DNA of 64,000 nt from JANNWF01 sp052390415. GTDB taxonomy: Bacteria; Pseudomonadota; Gammaproteobacteria; Xanthomonadales; Xanthomonadaceae. The notes beneath the pieces are model-generated. The model saw only the letters and a list, made by a program, of their open reading frames with translations. It did no database searches and had not been told where the DNA came from. This document shows positions 8,222 to 17,559 of the stretch, piece after piece. Position 1 is the stretch's first letter. Each line of letters opens with the position of its first letter. Location of the stretch: assembly GCA_052390415.1 (NCBI GenBank), contig JBQTGY010000006.1:1-64000 (forward strand), written 5' to 3'. A program made the translations under genes and the position numbers.

Positions 8222-9713
8222 GCTGCCGCCACTGGCAGGCGGGGTGAGTGGCAATACAGCCGCCGAAAAGGCCGGCAACAATGCCTTGCGCAGCGATGCT
8301 CTGAACGACCGCGCGACCGCGCCAAAAGCGACCATCGGGTCGACCGACAAGGTGTTGTCGAACAAGGCGCTGCAACAGGATAAAACCGCCGCCAAACCCA
8401 CCTGCACCCTGACGCGTGAGCAGTTCCGCGACAAGGCGATGGGCATGATGCTGATGGGCGCGTTTGGTGATGCCCTGGGGGCGGCGCATGAGGTGTTGGG
8501 ACTGAATGGTGAGATCGCCAAGGACTTGCTTGCACTGGATCTGAGGGCGTACAAAATCTACGAGCAACGAACCGCTCCGGAAGCGTTCGGCGTGTGGCCG
8601 ACACCGTTGGGAACCACGCTTGCCAACGAGGTGGGAATCGTCACCGACGACACCGGCGTGCGCGTGATGATGTTGCACCAATGGTTGCGTGACCAAGACG
8701 CGGCAGACGCGTTGGTCGCAACCATCGGTGGCATCGTCACCAAGCCCGATGAAAAGGGCTACGAAGCGTGGTTGCAGGCGATGCACAACCATCCGTACCG
8801 GACAGCGCCGGCGCACTACAAAGCGGTGTTCGCCATGCGCGAGCGGGTGATCAATGAAGTGCTGTACTGGCTCTCGCAGGAGCGTTCCAGCCGCGGGTTG
8901 CCGGCCAGCCCAACGACAACAGAAACCCCCGCAAACAGACCGCTTGCGACGAACATTACGCAGTTTTGGGACGCGGTTTCGCCGGTGGTATTTGGCCAGT
9001 TTCTGTATCTGGAGCTTGCCTCGATCTACTTTGGCTGCGAGCGGGCCAAGGTGCTGAATCAGTTCAAGAACTTCTCGATCCTGGATCACGGTTACGCGGG
9101 ATTTTCGACCGGCATGCTGGCGGCGATTCTGGCGCAAGCCATCCGCTCCGATGCCACGGAGCCCTTCGCCACTTTTTTCATTCGCCAAGCCGAACAACTG
9201 CTGGATGCAACTGCACCCGCAAAATTGATCGATGCATGGCAGCTAGGCAAACAGGTCGGCACCGACGATCGCGGCAATCCGCTGCAAACGCTTCTGGAAG
9301 CGATCAGGGATCGCATCTTCGTCACCTTCAAACCCTTCGAAGGACAGGGCCGTGGCAAGTTCGACTGCGCCTTGTTCCTGGCGCAAATGTCCGCCGTGCT
9401 GCATTGGGCTGGCAGCAGTTATGAAGCACTCTGTGCGTTGGCCTTTGGCGTCGGCGATAGCGATACCATTCCCGCCCAACTTGGCTCGATCATGGGTGCC
9501 TATTACGGCGAAACCGCGTGGCGCGACGTTGGCATGGCAACTCGATTCGATCAGGTGCAAGCGGGCGTCGAGAAATACTTTGCTACCTCACCGACGCCTG
9601 CCGAACTCACGGTGATTCCTCTCGTCAGCGAAGCAAAACCCTTTCGATTCGGTGACGTCGCCGACTGCCTGGCTCGACTTGCTTCGCGGCACGGTTGCTG
9701 CGAGTTCCGTTGA
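8214..9713 (+). CDS. ADP-ribosylglycohydrolase (DraG-type) with N-terminal extension
   Basis: The 499-residue protein carries the metal-binding motifs of ADP-ribosyl hydrolases: GAFGDALGAAHE (residues 82-93), TDDTGVRVMML (144-154) and GDSDTIPAQLGSIMGAYYGE (414-433). In this family the TDDT and DxDT aspartates hold two Mg ions and the enzyme removes ADP-ribose from proteins or free conjugates. The first 65 residues are a polar, disordered extension. The middle part is longer than in DraG itself (about 300 residues), with FNQFKN-type insertions, so it is an enlarged member. Its ATG lies inside the end of the preceding gene with an eight-base overlap. The target is unknown, and no ADP-ribosyltransferase gene is seen in the window. 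Confidence 0.88.
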   Translation: MAELPPLAGGVSGNTAAEKAGNNALRSDALNDRATAPKATIGSTDKVLSNKALQQDKTAAKPTCTLTREQFRDKAMGMMLMGAFGDALGAAHEVLGLNGEIAKDLLALDLRAYKIYEQRTAPEAFGVWPTPLGTTLANEVGIVTDDTGVRVMMLHQWLRDQDAADALVATIGGIVTKPDEKGYEAWLQAMHNHPYRTAPAHYKAVFAMRERVINEVLYWLSQERSSRGLPASPTTTETPANRPLATNITQFWDAVSPVVFGQFLYLELASIYFGCERAKVLNQFKNFSILDHGYAGFSTGMLAAILAQAIRSDATEPFATFFIRQAEQLLDATAPAKLIDAWQLGKQVGTDDRGNPLQTLLEAIRDRIFVTFKPFEGQGRGKFDCALFLAQMSAVLHWAGSSYEALCALAFGVGDSDTIPAQLGSIMGAYYGETAWRDVGMATRFDQVQAGVEKYFATSPTPAELTVIPLVSEAKPFRFGDVADCLARLASRHGCCEFR

Positions 9714-9779
9714 AGTTTTCACGCGTGGCGGCGAGCACAGGTCGATAATCGGAACGGCCTCAAAACAGGAGCACAGGCC

Positions 9780-11186
9780 ATGACCCACAGCCCGGAAATG
9801 CAGGTTCAGTTCCTGGGTGCGGCCGGCGAGGTCACCGGTTCGCGGCACCTGGTCGAATGTGGCAAGCACAAAGTCCTGCTGGATTGCGGAATGATCCAGG
9901 GCGGCCGTGGCGAGGCAGCGCGCAATGCGGGTGCATTCGGTTTCGATGCGCGGCGACTCAACGCGGTGGTGGTCAGCCATGCCCACATCGACCACATCGG
10001 ACGCCTGCCGTTGTTGCTGAGACGCGGCTATCGCGGGCCGATCTACGCCACGCCGGCGACCATCCAGCTGGCGCGCATCATGCTGGAAGATTCGGCCTCG
10101 TTGGCGGCGGCCGATGCCGAACGCGAAACACGCGCACGCTTGCGACGCGGCGAAGAACCCGTCGAGCCGCTGTACTCCTTGAATGACGTCGCCGACACGC
10201 TCGCCAGAATGCGGCCGATCGACTATGGCGCGGCGCAGGAAATCCTGCCCGGCATCCATGTCGACTTCGAAGACGCCGGCCACATCATCGGCGCGGCCAG
10301 CGTCGGCGTGACAACCGAGCTTGGTGAACGCCGTCGCCGTTTGGTGTTCTCCGGCGATATTGGTCCCAAAGGCACGCCGTTCCTGTGCGACCCCACGCCA
10401 CGCACGGAAGCTGACCTGCTGTTGCTGGAGAGCACCTACGGCGATCGCCTGCACCGCCCGCGCGCGGAAACCGTCGCACAGATGGGCGAGATTCTTGATC
10501 GCGCCTGGCAGGACGGCGGCAACGTGCTGATTCCGGCGTTCGCGGTGGGGCGCAGTCAGGAGCTCCTGTACTGGTTCGCCCGTCACTTTCAGGACTGGGG
10601 ATTGGCGCGCTGGAAGATCTATCTCGACTCGCCAATGGCGGCCAAGGTGGTGGAGGTTTACAAGCGCCACGCCGAATTGTTCGATGCCGATGGCAAACAG
10701 CGCATGGCCAGCGGCAAGGGTCCATTTCAACTGTCCAACTTGCGCCTGGTCAGTGACGCCCAGGATTCGATGGCGCTGAACCGTCGCGGTGGCGGCGCGA
10801 TCATCATCGCCGGCTCCGGCATGTGCAACGGCGGTCGCATCCGTCATCACCTGCGGCACAACCTGTGGCGCGAAAATGCCGATGTGCTGTTCGTCGGTTA
10901 TCAGGCGATGGGCACCTTGGGTCGGCGACTGGTCGACGGCGCACCCTTCGTCACCATCTTCGGCGAGAAGATTCGGGTGAAAGCCCGTCGCCACACCATC
11001 GGCGGACTGTCGGCGCATGCCGATCAAGCAGGCTTGCTGGAATGGTATGGCCACTTCAGCTCGCGCCCGCCGGTGGCCTTGGTGCATGGCGAGGACGGTG
11101 CTCGGCATGCCTTGGCCGCGGAGTTGAAGAAGCGATTCGGCGCTGCGGTCACCATCGCGATGCCGGGCGGATGCATGAGCTTCTGA
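9780..11186 (+). CDS. Metallo-beta-lactamase/beta-CASP RNA-processing nuclease
   Basis: The 468-residue protein has the HxHxDH metal motif in SHAHIDHIG (residues 66-74), the further motifs DAGHIIGAAS and FSGDIG, a beta-CASP domain with ESTYGDRLH and PAFAVGRSQELLYW, and a C-terminal RMMBL block with GGLSAHADQAGLLEW. This is the architecture of CPSF73/YSH1-like exonucleases and endonucleases acting on RNA. It starts 66 bases after the ADP-ribosylhydrolase gene on the same strand with AGGAG upstream, so it may share a transcript but has its own ribosome site. Such genes are common as singletons in proteobacteria, so the neighbourhood link to the upstream pair may be incidental. Confidence 0.92.
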   Translation: MTHSPEMQVQFLGAAGEVTGSRHLVECGKHKVLLDCGMIQGGRGEAARNAGAFGFDARRLNAVVVSHAHIDHIGRLPLLLRRGYRGPIYATPATIQLARIMLEDSASLAAADAERETRARLRRGEEPVEPLYSLNDVADTLARMRPIDYGAAQEILPGIHVDFEDAGHIIGAASVGVTTELGERRRRLVFSGDIGPKGTPFLCDPTPRTEADLLLLESTYGDRLHRPRAETVAQMGEILDRAWQDGGNVLIPAFAVGRSQELLYWFARHFQDWGLARWKIYLDSPMAAKVVEVYKRHAELFDADGKQRMASGKGPFQLSNLRLVSDAQDSMALNRRGGGAIIIAGSGMCNGGRIRHHLRHNLWRENADVLFVGYQAMGTLGRRLVDGAPFVTIFGEKIRVKARRHTIGGLSAHADQAGLLEWYGHFSSRPPVALVHGEDGARHALAAELKKRFGAAVTIAMPGGCMSF

Positions 11187-11430
11187 AGGCTCGGCTTCGG
11201 TGGCACCAGGCGGGGCTGGACAACCACGCGCATCGATCAACCACCGCAGCGTTGGTCTCTGGTGTGTGAGTCAAGCTGCGGCAAAGCCGCGGCAGATGCG
11301 TCCTGCGGGTTGCTGCAGGTGACACGCGGCGCCAACCGGCGCGGCGATTGCGCCATTTGTACCTAAGTACAGTGGGCTTTGGTGTCATGGATGCGGACAC
11401 TGCGCAACTGCATCCTGCCGGAGCCGGCCG

Positions 11431-12828
11431 TTGGATTTCCTGATCGTCCTCGCATCCCTGTGCTTTCTGATGCTGGTGGCCTATCGCGGCTACAGCGTCA
11501 TCCTGTTTGCACCGGTGGCCGCCTTGGGCGCAGTGCTGCTGACCGACCCGTCGCTGGTCGCGCCGGTGTTCACCGGCTTGTTCATGGACAAGATGGTCGG
11601 CTTTCTGAAGTTGTATTTCCCGGTGTTTCTGCTCGGCGCGATCTTCGGCAAGTTGATCGAGATCTCCGGTTTTTCAAAGTCCATCGTCGCCGCGGTGATC
11701 CGCTTGTTCGGGCCGGAACGGGCGATGTTATCCATCGTCGCGGTCTGCGCCGTGCTCACGTATGGAGGCGTGTCGCTGTTCGTGGTGGTGTTTGCGGTGT
11801 ATCCGTTCGCGGCCGAGATGTTCCGCCAAGGCAACATCCCCAAGCGCTTGATCCCGGGCACGATTGCGCTGGGCGCATTCACCTTCACCATGGATGCGTT
11901 GCCGGGCACGCCGCAAATCCAGAACATCATCCCGGCCTCGTTCTTCGGCACCGATACCTGGGCTGCGCCGATCCTCGGCACGCTGGGCGGCCTGTTCATC
12001 CTCGCCATGGGCATGCTCTATCTGGAATGGCGGCGGCGGGTGGCACATAGCGTTGGCGAGGGTTACGGCAGCGAATTGCTGAATGAACCTGCAGCTTTCG
12101 CCGGTGCTCGTTTGGCCAATCCGTGGCTGGCGTTGTTGCCGCTGCTGGTGGTGGGTGTGGCCAACAAGATCTTCACCCTGTTGATTCCTGCCTATTACGG
12201 AGCGAGTCATTCTTTCGCGCCCTCGGTGATCGGCACGCCGCCACCCGTGGTGCAGGAAGTCTCCAAGATCGCCGCGATCTGGGCGGTGGAAGCCGCCTTG
12301 TTGTTGGGCATCGTGACGGTGCTGCTGTTGGCGTGGCGTTCGGTGGCAACGCAGTTCGCCGAGAGCACCAAGCCGGCAATTGGCGGCGCCTTGTTGGCGT
12401 CGATGAACACGGCGTCGGAGTATGGATTCGGCGCGGTGATTGCGTCCTTGCCCGGTTTTCTGGTGGTCGCCAACGCGCTGGGTTCGATTCCCAATCCGCT
12501 GATCAACGAGGCCGTGACCGTGTCCGCCTTGGCCGGCATCACCGGTTCGGCCTCCGGTGGCATGAGCATCGCGCTGGCGGCGATGGCCGACACCTTCATC
12601 GCCAATGCCAATGCCGCCGGCATCCCGATGGAAGTGCTGCACCGCGTCGCCGCCATGGCCAGCGGTGGCATGGACACCTTGCCGCACAACGGCGCCGTCA
12701 TCACCCTGTTGGCCGTGACCGGCCTGACCCATCGGCAGGCCTACAAAGACATCTTCGCCATCACCATCATCAAGACCACGGCCGTGTTTGTGGTGATCGG
12801 GATCTTCTACGCGACTGGATGGGTCTGA
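11431..12828 (+). CDS. GntP-family permease (organic acid:H+ symporter)
   Basis: The 465-residue membrane protein has about twelve hydrophobic helices. Its features are those of the GntP superfamily, including LCFLMLVAYRGYSVILFAPV at the start, GTIALGAFTFTMDALPGTPQ in the middle and SASGGMSIALAAM with MASGGMDTLPHNGAVITLL near the end. Members import gluconate, hydroxybutyrate or related carboxylates with protons. The start is TTG with GGAG seven bases upstream; no ATG occurs before the first helix. No catabolic genes lie beside it, so the substrate is open. The 244 bases upstream contain only short GC-rich hairpins. Confidence 0.88.
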   Translation: MDFLIVLASLCFLMLVAYRGYSVILFAPVAALGAVLLTDPSLVAPVFTGLFMDKMVGFLKLYFPVFLLGAIFGKLIEISGFSKSIVAAVIRLFGPERAMLSIVAVCAVLTYGGVSLFVVVFAVYPFAAEMFRQGNIPKRLIPGTIALGAFTFTMDALPGTPQIQNIIPASFFGTDTWAAPILGTLGGLFILAMGMLYLEWRRRVAHSVGEGYGSELLNEPAAFAGARLANPWLALLPLLVVGVANKIFTLLIPAYYGASHSFAPSVIGTPPPVVQEVSKIAAIWAVEAALLLGIVTVLLLAWRSVATQFAESTKPAIGGALLASMNTASEYGFGAVIASLPGFLVVANALGSIPNPLINEAVTVSALAGITGSASGGMSIALAAMADTFIANANAAGIPMEVLHRVAAMASGGMDTLPHNGAVITLLAVTGLTHRQAYKDIFAITIIKTTAVFVVIGIFYATGWV

Positions 12829-12845
12829 CAGCAACAGCGGGTCCG

Positions 12846-12912
12846 TAGGGCGGGTCTCGGCCCGCCGATCTTCCGTCGGGAAATTCAACACGGCGGGCCA
12901 AGGCCCGCCCTA
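12846..12912. repeat. REP-like inverted repeat, TAGGGCGGGTCTCGGCCCGCC type
   Basis: Two 22-base arms (12846-12867 and 12891-12912) are inverted copies with two mismatches and a 23-base spacer, and each arm is itself palindromic. A related copy is at 16416-16497. Placement between genes fits a REP/BIME-type element. Confidence 0.85.
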
Positions 12913-12939
12913 TGGCGACTGGCCGGCTAAAATCGCCGA

Positions 12940-13140
12940 ATGCAAGAAGTCGCTCTAGACCCTCGCCCCATCCCACCGGAAAAACCGCTGCCTTCGGATT
13001 GCTGCGAGAGCGGCTGCGACCGTTGTGTATTCGAAATCCACGCCGACGAACTGCTGCGCTACCAGCGTGATTTCGCCGCTTGGCAGTCGCGCCAGCCGTC
13101 CGCATTTGATGGTGATTGTCCGCCGAGCGAAGTTCGCTGA
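12940..13140 (+). CDS. Small cysteine-rich protein, oxidoreductase-like domain
   Basis: The 66-residue protein matches the pattern of the oxidoreductase-like domain family (Pfam PF09791): PPEKPLPSDCCESGCDRCVF, with Cys21, Cys22, Cys26 and Cys29, then a Y-x-x-x-L/F helix. The cysteines could bind metal or undergo redox change; no function is established to my knowledge. The stop codon overlaps the start of the antiporter gene by one base (TGATG), so the two are coupled. In related genomes similar small proteins are often seen as singletons. Confidence 0.85.
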   Translation: MQEVALDPRPIPPEKPLPSDCCESGCDRCVFEIHADELLRYQRDFAAWQSRQPSAFDGDCPPSEVR

Positions 13141-14837
13141 TGCCGCATCACACCCCGCTGATCGCCATCCTCTCTGTCGGCTTTGTGCTGGCATTTGCGC
13201 TCGGCACGCTGGCCCACCGTCTGCGCTTGTCACCGCTGGTGGGTTATCTCCTCGCGGGAATCGTAGTCGGACCGTTCACACCGGGCTTTGTGGCCGATCA
13301 AGCGCTGGCACTGGAGTTGTCCGAGATCGGCGTGATCCTGCTGATGTTTGGCGTCGGTTTGCACTTTTCGCTGGACGACCTGCTCAAGGTCAAGAACATC
13401 GCGGTGCCGGGCGCGATCGTGCAGATTGGCGCGGCGACAGTGTTGGGCTGGGCGTTGGCGGCGTGGATGGGCTGGCCGACCATGCAGGGGCTGGTGTTTG
13501 GATTGGCGCTGTCGGTGGCCAGTACGGTGGTGTTGTTGCGGGCGATGGAGGATCGCCGCCTGTTGGACACGCCGCGTGGCCGCATTGCGGTGGGTTGGCT
13601 GATCGTCGAAGACCTGGTGATGGTGCTCACCTTGGTGCTGTTACCGGCGCTGGCCGCGGCATTTGCGGAAAACGGCGATGGTCAAATGAGCGTGGGAAGC
13701 GTGCTGATCTCGCTAGCCATCACCATGGGCAAAGTCACCGCATTCGTGGTCTTGATGCTGGTGGTAGGGCGGCGGGCGATTCCCTGGTTGCTTGAGCGCG
13801 TTGCCGGCACCGGTTCGCGTGAGCTGTTTACGCTGTGCATCCTCGCCATCGCCATGGGCGTGGCGTTCGGCTCGGCACATCTCTTCGGTGTGTCGTTTGC
13901 GTTGGGCGCGTTTTTTGCCGGCATGTTGCTCAACGAATCCGAACTCAGCCATCAAGCGGCCAATGATTCGTTGCCGATGCGCGATGCCTTCGCGGTGCTG
14001 TTTTTCGTTTCGGTCGGCATGTTGTTTGACCCCGCCGTGTTGTTGCAGCAACCGCTGCAAGTATTGGCGACGTTTCTGATCATCGTCTTCGGCAAGTCGA
14101 TTGCGGCCTACGCCATCGTCCGCCTGTTTGGTCATCCCAACGACACTGCGCTGACGATTTCCGCCAGCCTGGCGCAGACCGGCGAGTTCTCCTTCATCCT
14201 CGCCGGGCTGGGCGTGTCACTCGCCGTCCTGCCCACCGAAGGACGCGATCTGATTCTGGCGGGCGCCATCCTGTCGATCATCGCCAACCCGTTTCTGTTC
14301 GTATTGCTGGACCGTTGGCAAACACGACGCGACGCCAGCCAAGCCATGGTCAACGCCCAGACGGCCGACGAACTGCCAGCCGGTCCAGCCCTGGTTGCAC
14401 AAGACCATGTCGTCGTCGTTGGCTACGGGCGAGTCGGCACCCATCTCGCCAATTTGTTGCGTGAGCGCGAGCTCAATCTGGTGGTGATCGACAGCAATCC
14501 CGACCACGTCGAACTCGCCCACGCGGCAGGTTTTCCCGCCATTCGTGGCAACGCTTCGTCTCCGCGGGTACTCAAGGAAGCCCACGCACACAGCGCGCGC
14601 CTGGCGGTGATCGCGGTTGCGCAGGCGCTGGAGGCCGGCGAGATCGTCACTCGCCTGCGCGAAGCCAATCCCATCATCACCGTGTTCGCGCGCGCGCATA
14701 GCGAAGCCGAAGTGCGCCACGTGCTCGAACACGGTGCCGACGCCGCCGTTCTCGCCGAACGCGAACTCGCCTGCAGCATGGCCGACATGGTGATGGCGAC
14801 GCCGCCGTTTCGAACACTGGCAAAGCGCGTTGTGTGA
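13140..14837 (+). CDS. ybaL: CPA2-family cation:proton antiporter, YbaL/KefB-like
   Basis: The 565-residue protein has an N-terminal Na/H-exchanger domain of about twelve helices (to about residue 400). Conserved stretches there are GYLLAGIVVGPFTPGF, LLMFGVGLHFSLDDLL and FFVSVGMLFDP. A C-terminal TrkA-N/RCK domain starts HVVVVGYGRVGTHLA (Rossmann GxGxxG) and has the second strand VVIDSNPD. YbaL/Kef proteins exchange K+ or Na+ for H+ and are gated by nucleotides bound to the RCK domain. The ATG at 13140 is preferred because it overlaps the previous stop and begins just before the first helix; an in-frame start 24 bases upstream is less likely. There is no TrkA-C extension. Confidence 0.92.
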   Translation: MPHHTPLIAILSVGFVLAFALGTLAHRLRLSPLVGYLLAGIVVGPFTPGFVADQALALELSEIGVILLMFGVGLHFSLDDLLKVKNIAVPGAIVQIGAATVLGWALAAWMGWPTMQGLVFGLALSVASTVVLLRAMEDRRLLDTPRGRIAVGWLIVEDLVMVLTLVLLPALAAAFAENGDGQMSVGSVLISLAITMGKVTAFVVLMLVVGRRAIPWLLERVAGTGSRELFTLCILAIAMGVAFGSAHLFGVSFALGAFFAGMLLNESELSHQAANDSLPMRDAFAVLFFVSVGMLFDPAVLLQQPLQVLATFLIIVFGKSIAAYAIVRLFGHPNDTALTISASLAQTGEFSFILAGLGVSLAVLPTEGRDLILAGAILSIIANPFLFVLLDRWQTRRDASQAMVNAQTADELPAGPALVAQDHVVVVGYGRVGTHLANLLRERELNLVVIDSNPDHVELAHAAGFPAIRGNASSPRVLKEAHAHSARLAVIAVAQALEAGEIVTRLREANPIITVFARAHSEAEVRHVLEHGADAAVLAERELACSMADMVMATPPFRTLAKRVV

Positions 14838-14947
14838 ATCGTCAATGACCTCGTGTGCCGATGCAGCTTCTCGATGCCAATGGGCACTCACGCAACCAAC
14901 AGGATGCCGTTCGATTTACGTACACAGCTTGCGCGTGTCGCACTGAT

Positions 14948-16330
14948 TCACTCAATCCGCTGCGCCCGCGCTTGCGGCTCTCCGTTCAATGCCGCCGCGA
15001 TGGTCACAGCTCGACCAGATGCATCGCGACCGATGGCGAAACACCAGCTGCCGTCGCTGTCGGCGGCGCAAAGCGAATCGGCGCTGATGGCGACGAGGTC
15101 CACGCGTTCACCAGCGAGGTCGATGTGCAGATCATCGGCATCAGCGATCAGGGTCCACTCCTTGCCGCGGTCACTGCGAAAAAGACCGGCCAGTCCGGCG
15201 CGTTCGGCCTCGCTCAATGGATGCACGATCAGATCGGGCGAGCCGGTCAACAACAGACGCAGCGCGCGCCGCGCCAGGTTACTCGCTTCGATGCCGCTGT
15301 CGGTGTTGAGCAAGACGATGGCGGTGAGGTCGAGCGTTGGCAAGTGCAATAACGAAGCGGTGTAACCGGGCACGAAGCCACCGTGTTGGACCGCGTCATG
15401 GCTCTCGAACGGGTGCCGTTTCCAACCGAAGCCATAACTGGAATGCACGCCGTTCGGAAGCGTGCGGCCTGACCAAGCCTTTTCGCGCAAGGCCGGCGTG
15501 AGCAGGCGACCATCGCGCCAGGCGCGCACCCAGCCAAGCACATCGGCGGCGGTCGCGACCAGTCCGCCGGACGCGTGCGGCACGCTGGGATGGATCATCT
15601 CGGCCGGCATGTACCAGTCGCCGGCCTTGGTGTAACCCACCGCCGCCCGTGGTCCCAGATTCTCGGCAGACTCCACACTGTTCAAACCCAACGGCAATCC
15701 GACCCGGGCACGGATTGCCGCATGCCAACTGCTGCCCAGCTGACGCTCCAACAACTCACCCAGCAGGAAATAGCCCGAGTCAGAGTAATAAAAACCGTTG
15801 CCTGGCTCGAAGTGAAAATCCTCGTTGGCGATGTGCGCGATCAGCTCGGCGGTAGTGCGCGGCTGCTTGGCCCAGCGCGGAAAGTCGACCATGTCGACGA
15901 TGTTGGGCAAGCCCGAAGTGTGAGTGAGCAGTTGCTCCACGGTGACCACGCGCTCACGCACGCCCGCGCGGGTGACGTGCCAACGGATGTCGTCGCTCAA
16001 ACCAACCACTCCCGTGTCGACCAAGGTCAGTACGCTGGCGGCGGTGAAGGATTTGGTGATTGAACCCAGCGGCAGCGGCTGAGTCACCGTCATCGCCCGT
16101 TGTGTCGACACGTCGGCCATGCCGTAGGCCTGATGCAACAGCACCTCACTGCCACGCGCCACCAGCACCACGCCGCCGGGTGTATCGGCACGAAATTGGC
16201 TGGCCATGTAGGCACCCAGTTCAGGGTGCGCGATGACAGCGGGCAAGCCGGATTCGACAACAGGCTGACGGACGGGTGTGGCACAGCCCGCAAGGACGAC
16301 GAGCGAAACAATCAGCAACCGACGCAGCAT
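14948..16330 (-). CDS. Serine hydrolase lipoprotein, beta-lactamase/class C-like
   Basis: The 460-residue product starts with a lipoprotein signal (lipobox LAGC), which is why 16330 is chosen rather than an upstream in-frame start. The catalytic SxxK is in LGSITKSFTAAS and the second motif lies in YYSDSGYFLLGE, where YSD replaces the usual YSN or YAN. The region LLTHTSGLPNIVDMVDFP is typical of the family, as is HGGFVPGYTASLLHLP, which supplies the HxG-type third motif. A C-terminal beta-rich domain of about 100 residues follows. Relatives include esterases, D-aminopeptidases and penicillin-binding-like proteins of the periplasm; the substrate is not predictable. The gene is convergent with ybaL. 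Confidence 0.88.
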   Translation of the reverse strand: MLRRLLIVSLVVLAGCATPVRQPVVESGLPAVIAHPELGAYMASQFRADTPGGVVLVARGSEVLLHQAYGMADVSTQRAMTVTQPLPLGSITKSFTAASVLTLVDTGVVGLSDDIRWHVTRAGVRERVVTVEQLLTHTSGLPNIVDMVDFPRWAKQPRTTAELIAHIANEDFHFEPGNGFYYSDSGYFLLGELLERQLGSSWHAAIRARVGLPLGLNSVESAENLGPRAAVGYTKAGDWYMPAEMIHPSVPHASGGLVATAADVLGWVRAWRDGRLLTPALREKAWSGRTLPNGVHSSYGFGWKRHPFESHDAVQHGGFVPGYTASLLHLPTLDLTAIVLLNTDSGIEASNLARRALRLLLTGSPDLIVHPLSEAERAGLAGLFRSDRGKEWTLIADADDLHIDLAGERVDLVAISADSLCAADSDGSWCFAIGRDASGRAVTIAAALNGEPQARAQRIE

Positions 16331-16415
16331 GGGCGAAATCCGCAGGAGACAGCCCCGCACATTACGACGTTTGCCGAGTCCGCCGCGATTGCGCACGAGC
16401 TTCTAAAGCGGAATG

Positions 16416-16497
16416 CAGGGCGAGTCTCGACCCGCCGCTCGCTCGCCACGGCACCATGGCATGGCCAAGAGCCGGCGGGTCAAGTCCCGCCCTATGC
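16416..16497. repeat. REP-like inverted repeat, second copy of the GGGCGGGT family
   Basis: Arm 16416-16438 (GCAGGGCGAGTCTCGACCCG...) and arm 16473-16497 (...GGGTCAAGTCCCGCCC...) are imperfect inverted copies, each nearly self-complementary. It is related to 12846-12912 and sits between two minus-strand genes. Confidence 0.8.
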
Positions 16498-16533
16498 GAA
16501 TTTGGCCAAGCGTTGCCTTGCCGAACCTGGACA

Positions 16534-17511
16534 TCATCCGAGCAGAGCCTCCGAAAGTGCCCGCGATTCCCGGTCATGCAAGTCGACCACCGACTTGAGG
16601 GATTCGTGGACCACACCGGAACCCAACGACTCGACGTAGCGGCAGGCAGCGAAGGCTTGGGCCTTGGATTCGTAGGTCGCAATCCACGCATTGCGGGTAG
16701 CGACTGACTCAGGCCGTACCGGCCAGACTCCGGGGCGTGGGCGCATGGGCGAGGAGATACCGATACGCCACGGCTTGGCCGTGAGCCGCGCGCGAAAGCA
16801 GCCTTGATTCGTGCACATGCGCACGTAAACGGGGTCAGCGGATACAGCGGCAAAGAAGCCTTGCACTTCTTCGGCGCCGGCAACAAATGGCTGATGGGTT
16901 GCCAGCACCCGATGTCCCGCCGGGGTTCGGTAGAGCCGAACATTCCAGGAGGGATTGGCGGAAATGAAGCTGGCTATACGCTCGCGCGATATGTGCTCAT
17001 ACCCGCCGCGTGCCGCCACAACCAGACGGGCGAACAGTCTTGCCAAAGGTGCGGCGGCGACAAGCGATACGAACAACAATCCGAACGTCTTGCCCCAGCT
17101 GTGCAACATCCATCCAGTAACAAGGGAGGCCGCCGCCAATACAACAAACGCGAGAATCGCGGGCTTGGCTGCGTGCTCGGTCGCGAAGTCGATGTCGGCG
17201 AACATCGCATTCGGAGAGTTGAGGCAATGTGCCCCATAAGCGTTGCGAGTGATGACCTGCTCGCCATGACGGGCCAACACCTCTTCGCGGATTGGCATGC
17301 CGGTCGCGCCGTTGTAAGCAACCTTCCGCTCCAGTCGCTGCAACGGCTCTCCGGACACAATGCGTTGAAGCGCTTCATCCGCTCGTGTCTCAGCCATCAG
17401 CTGCGCGTCAGCTTGACTGAAAGTGGACCAGCCATACCTGCGCACGGTGACCTGCTTGCGGGACGTCCGATGCTGCCTGCGGGCTTCGGCCCAGAAGTCG
17501 GGAACGATCAT
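16534..17511 (-). CDS. Conserved membrane protein of unknown function
   Basis: The 325-residue protein has a soluble N-terminal part of about 110 residues with KQVTVRRYGWSTFSQADAQ and YNGATGMPIREEV. Two adjacent membrane helices follow (about residues 117-157: ILAFVVLAAASLVTGWML and TFGLLFVSLVAAAPLARLF), then a soluble C-terminal part with NPSWNVRLYRTPAGHRVLA and a Cys pair in MCTNQGCF. I recall similar proteins in Xanthomonadales and relatives, all without known function. There is no signal peptide and no catalytic motif I can name. The gene is monocistronic, with a palindromic repeat immediately downstream. Confidence 0.75.
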   Translation of the reverse strand: MIVPDFWAEARRQHRTSRKQVTVRRYGWSTFSQADAQLMAETRADEALQRIVSGEPLQRLERKVAYNGATGMPIREEVLARHGEQVITRNAYGAHCLNSPNAMFADIDFATEHAAKPAILAFVVLAAASLVTGWMLHSWGKTFGLLFVSLVAAAPLARLFARLVVAARGGYEHISRERIASFISANPSWNVRLYRTPAGHRVLATHQPFVAGAEEVQGFFAAVSADPVYVRMCTNQGCFRARLTAKPWRIGISSPMRPRPGVWPVRPESVATRNAWIATYESKAQAFAACRYVESLGSGVVHESLKSVVDLHDRESRALSEALLG

Positions 17512-17559
17512 TGATTGTGTACTCCCGAAAATTACGGATCGCGCTCAGCATCACTGCAT

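Noticed and set aside
9588..11240. A 550-codon open frame on the minus strand
   Set aside because: It lies opposite the MBL/beta-CASP nuclease, whose metal motifs are complete. The minus frame has no motifs.
11728..12891. A 387-codon open frame on the minus strand
   Set aside because: It is antisense to the GntP permease and is full of Gln, His, Arg and Gly, a typical shadow of a hydrophobic protein gene.
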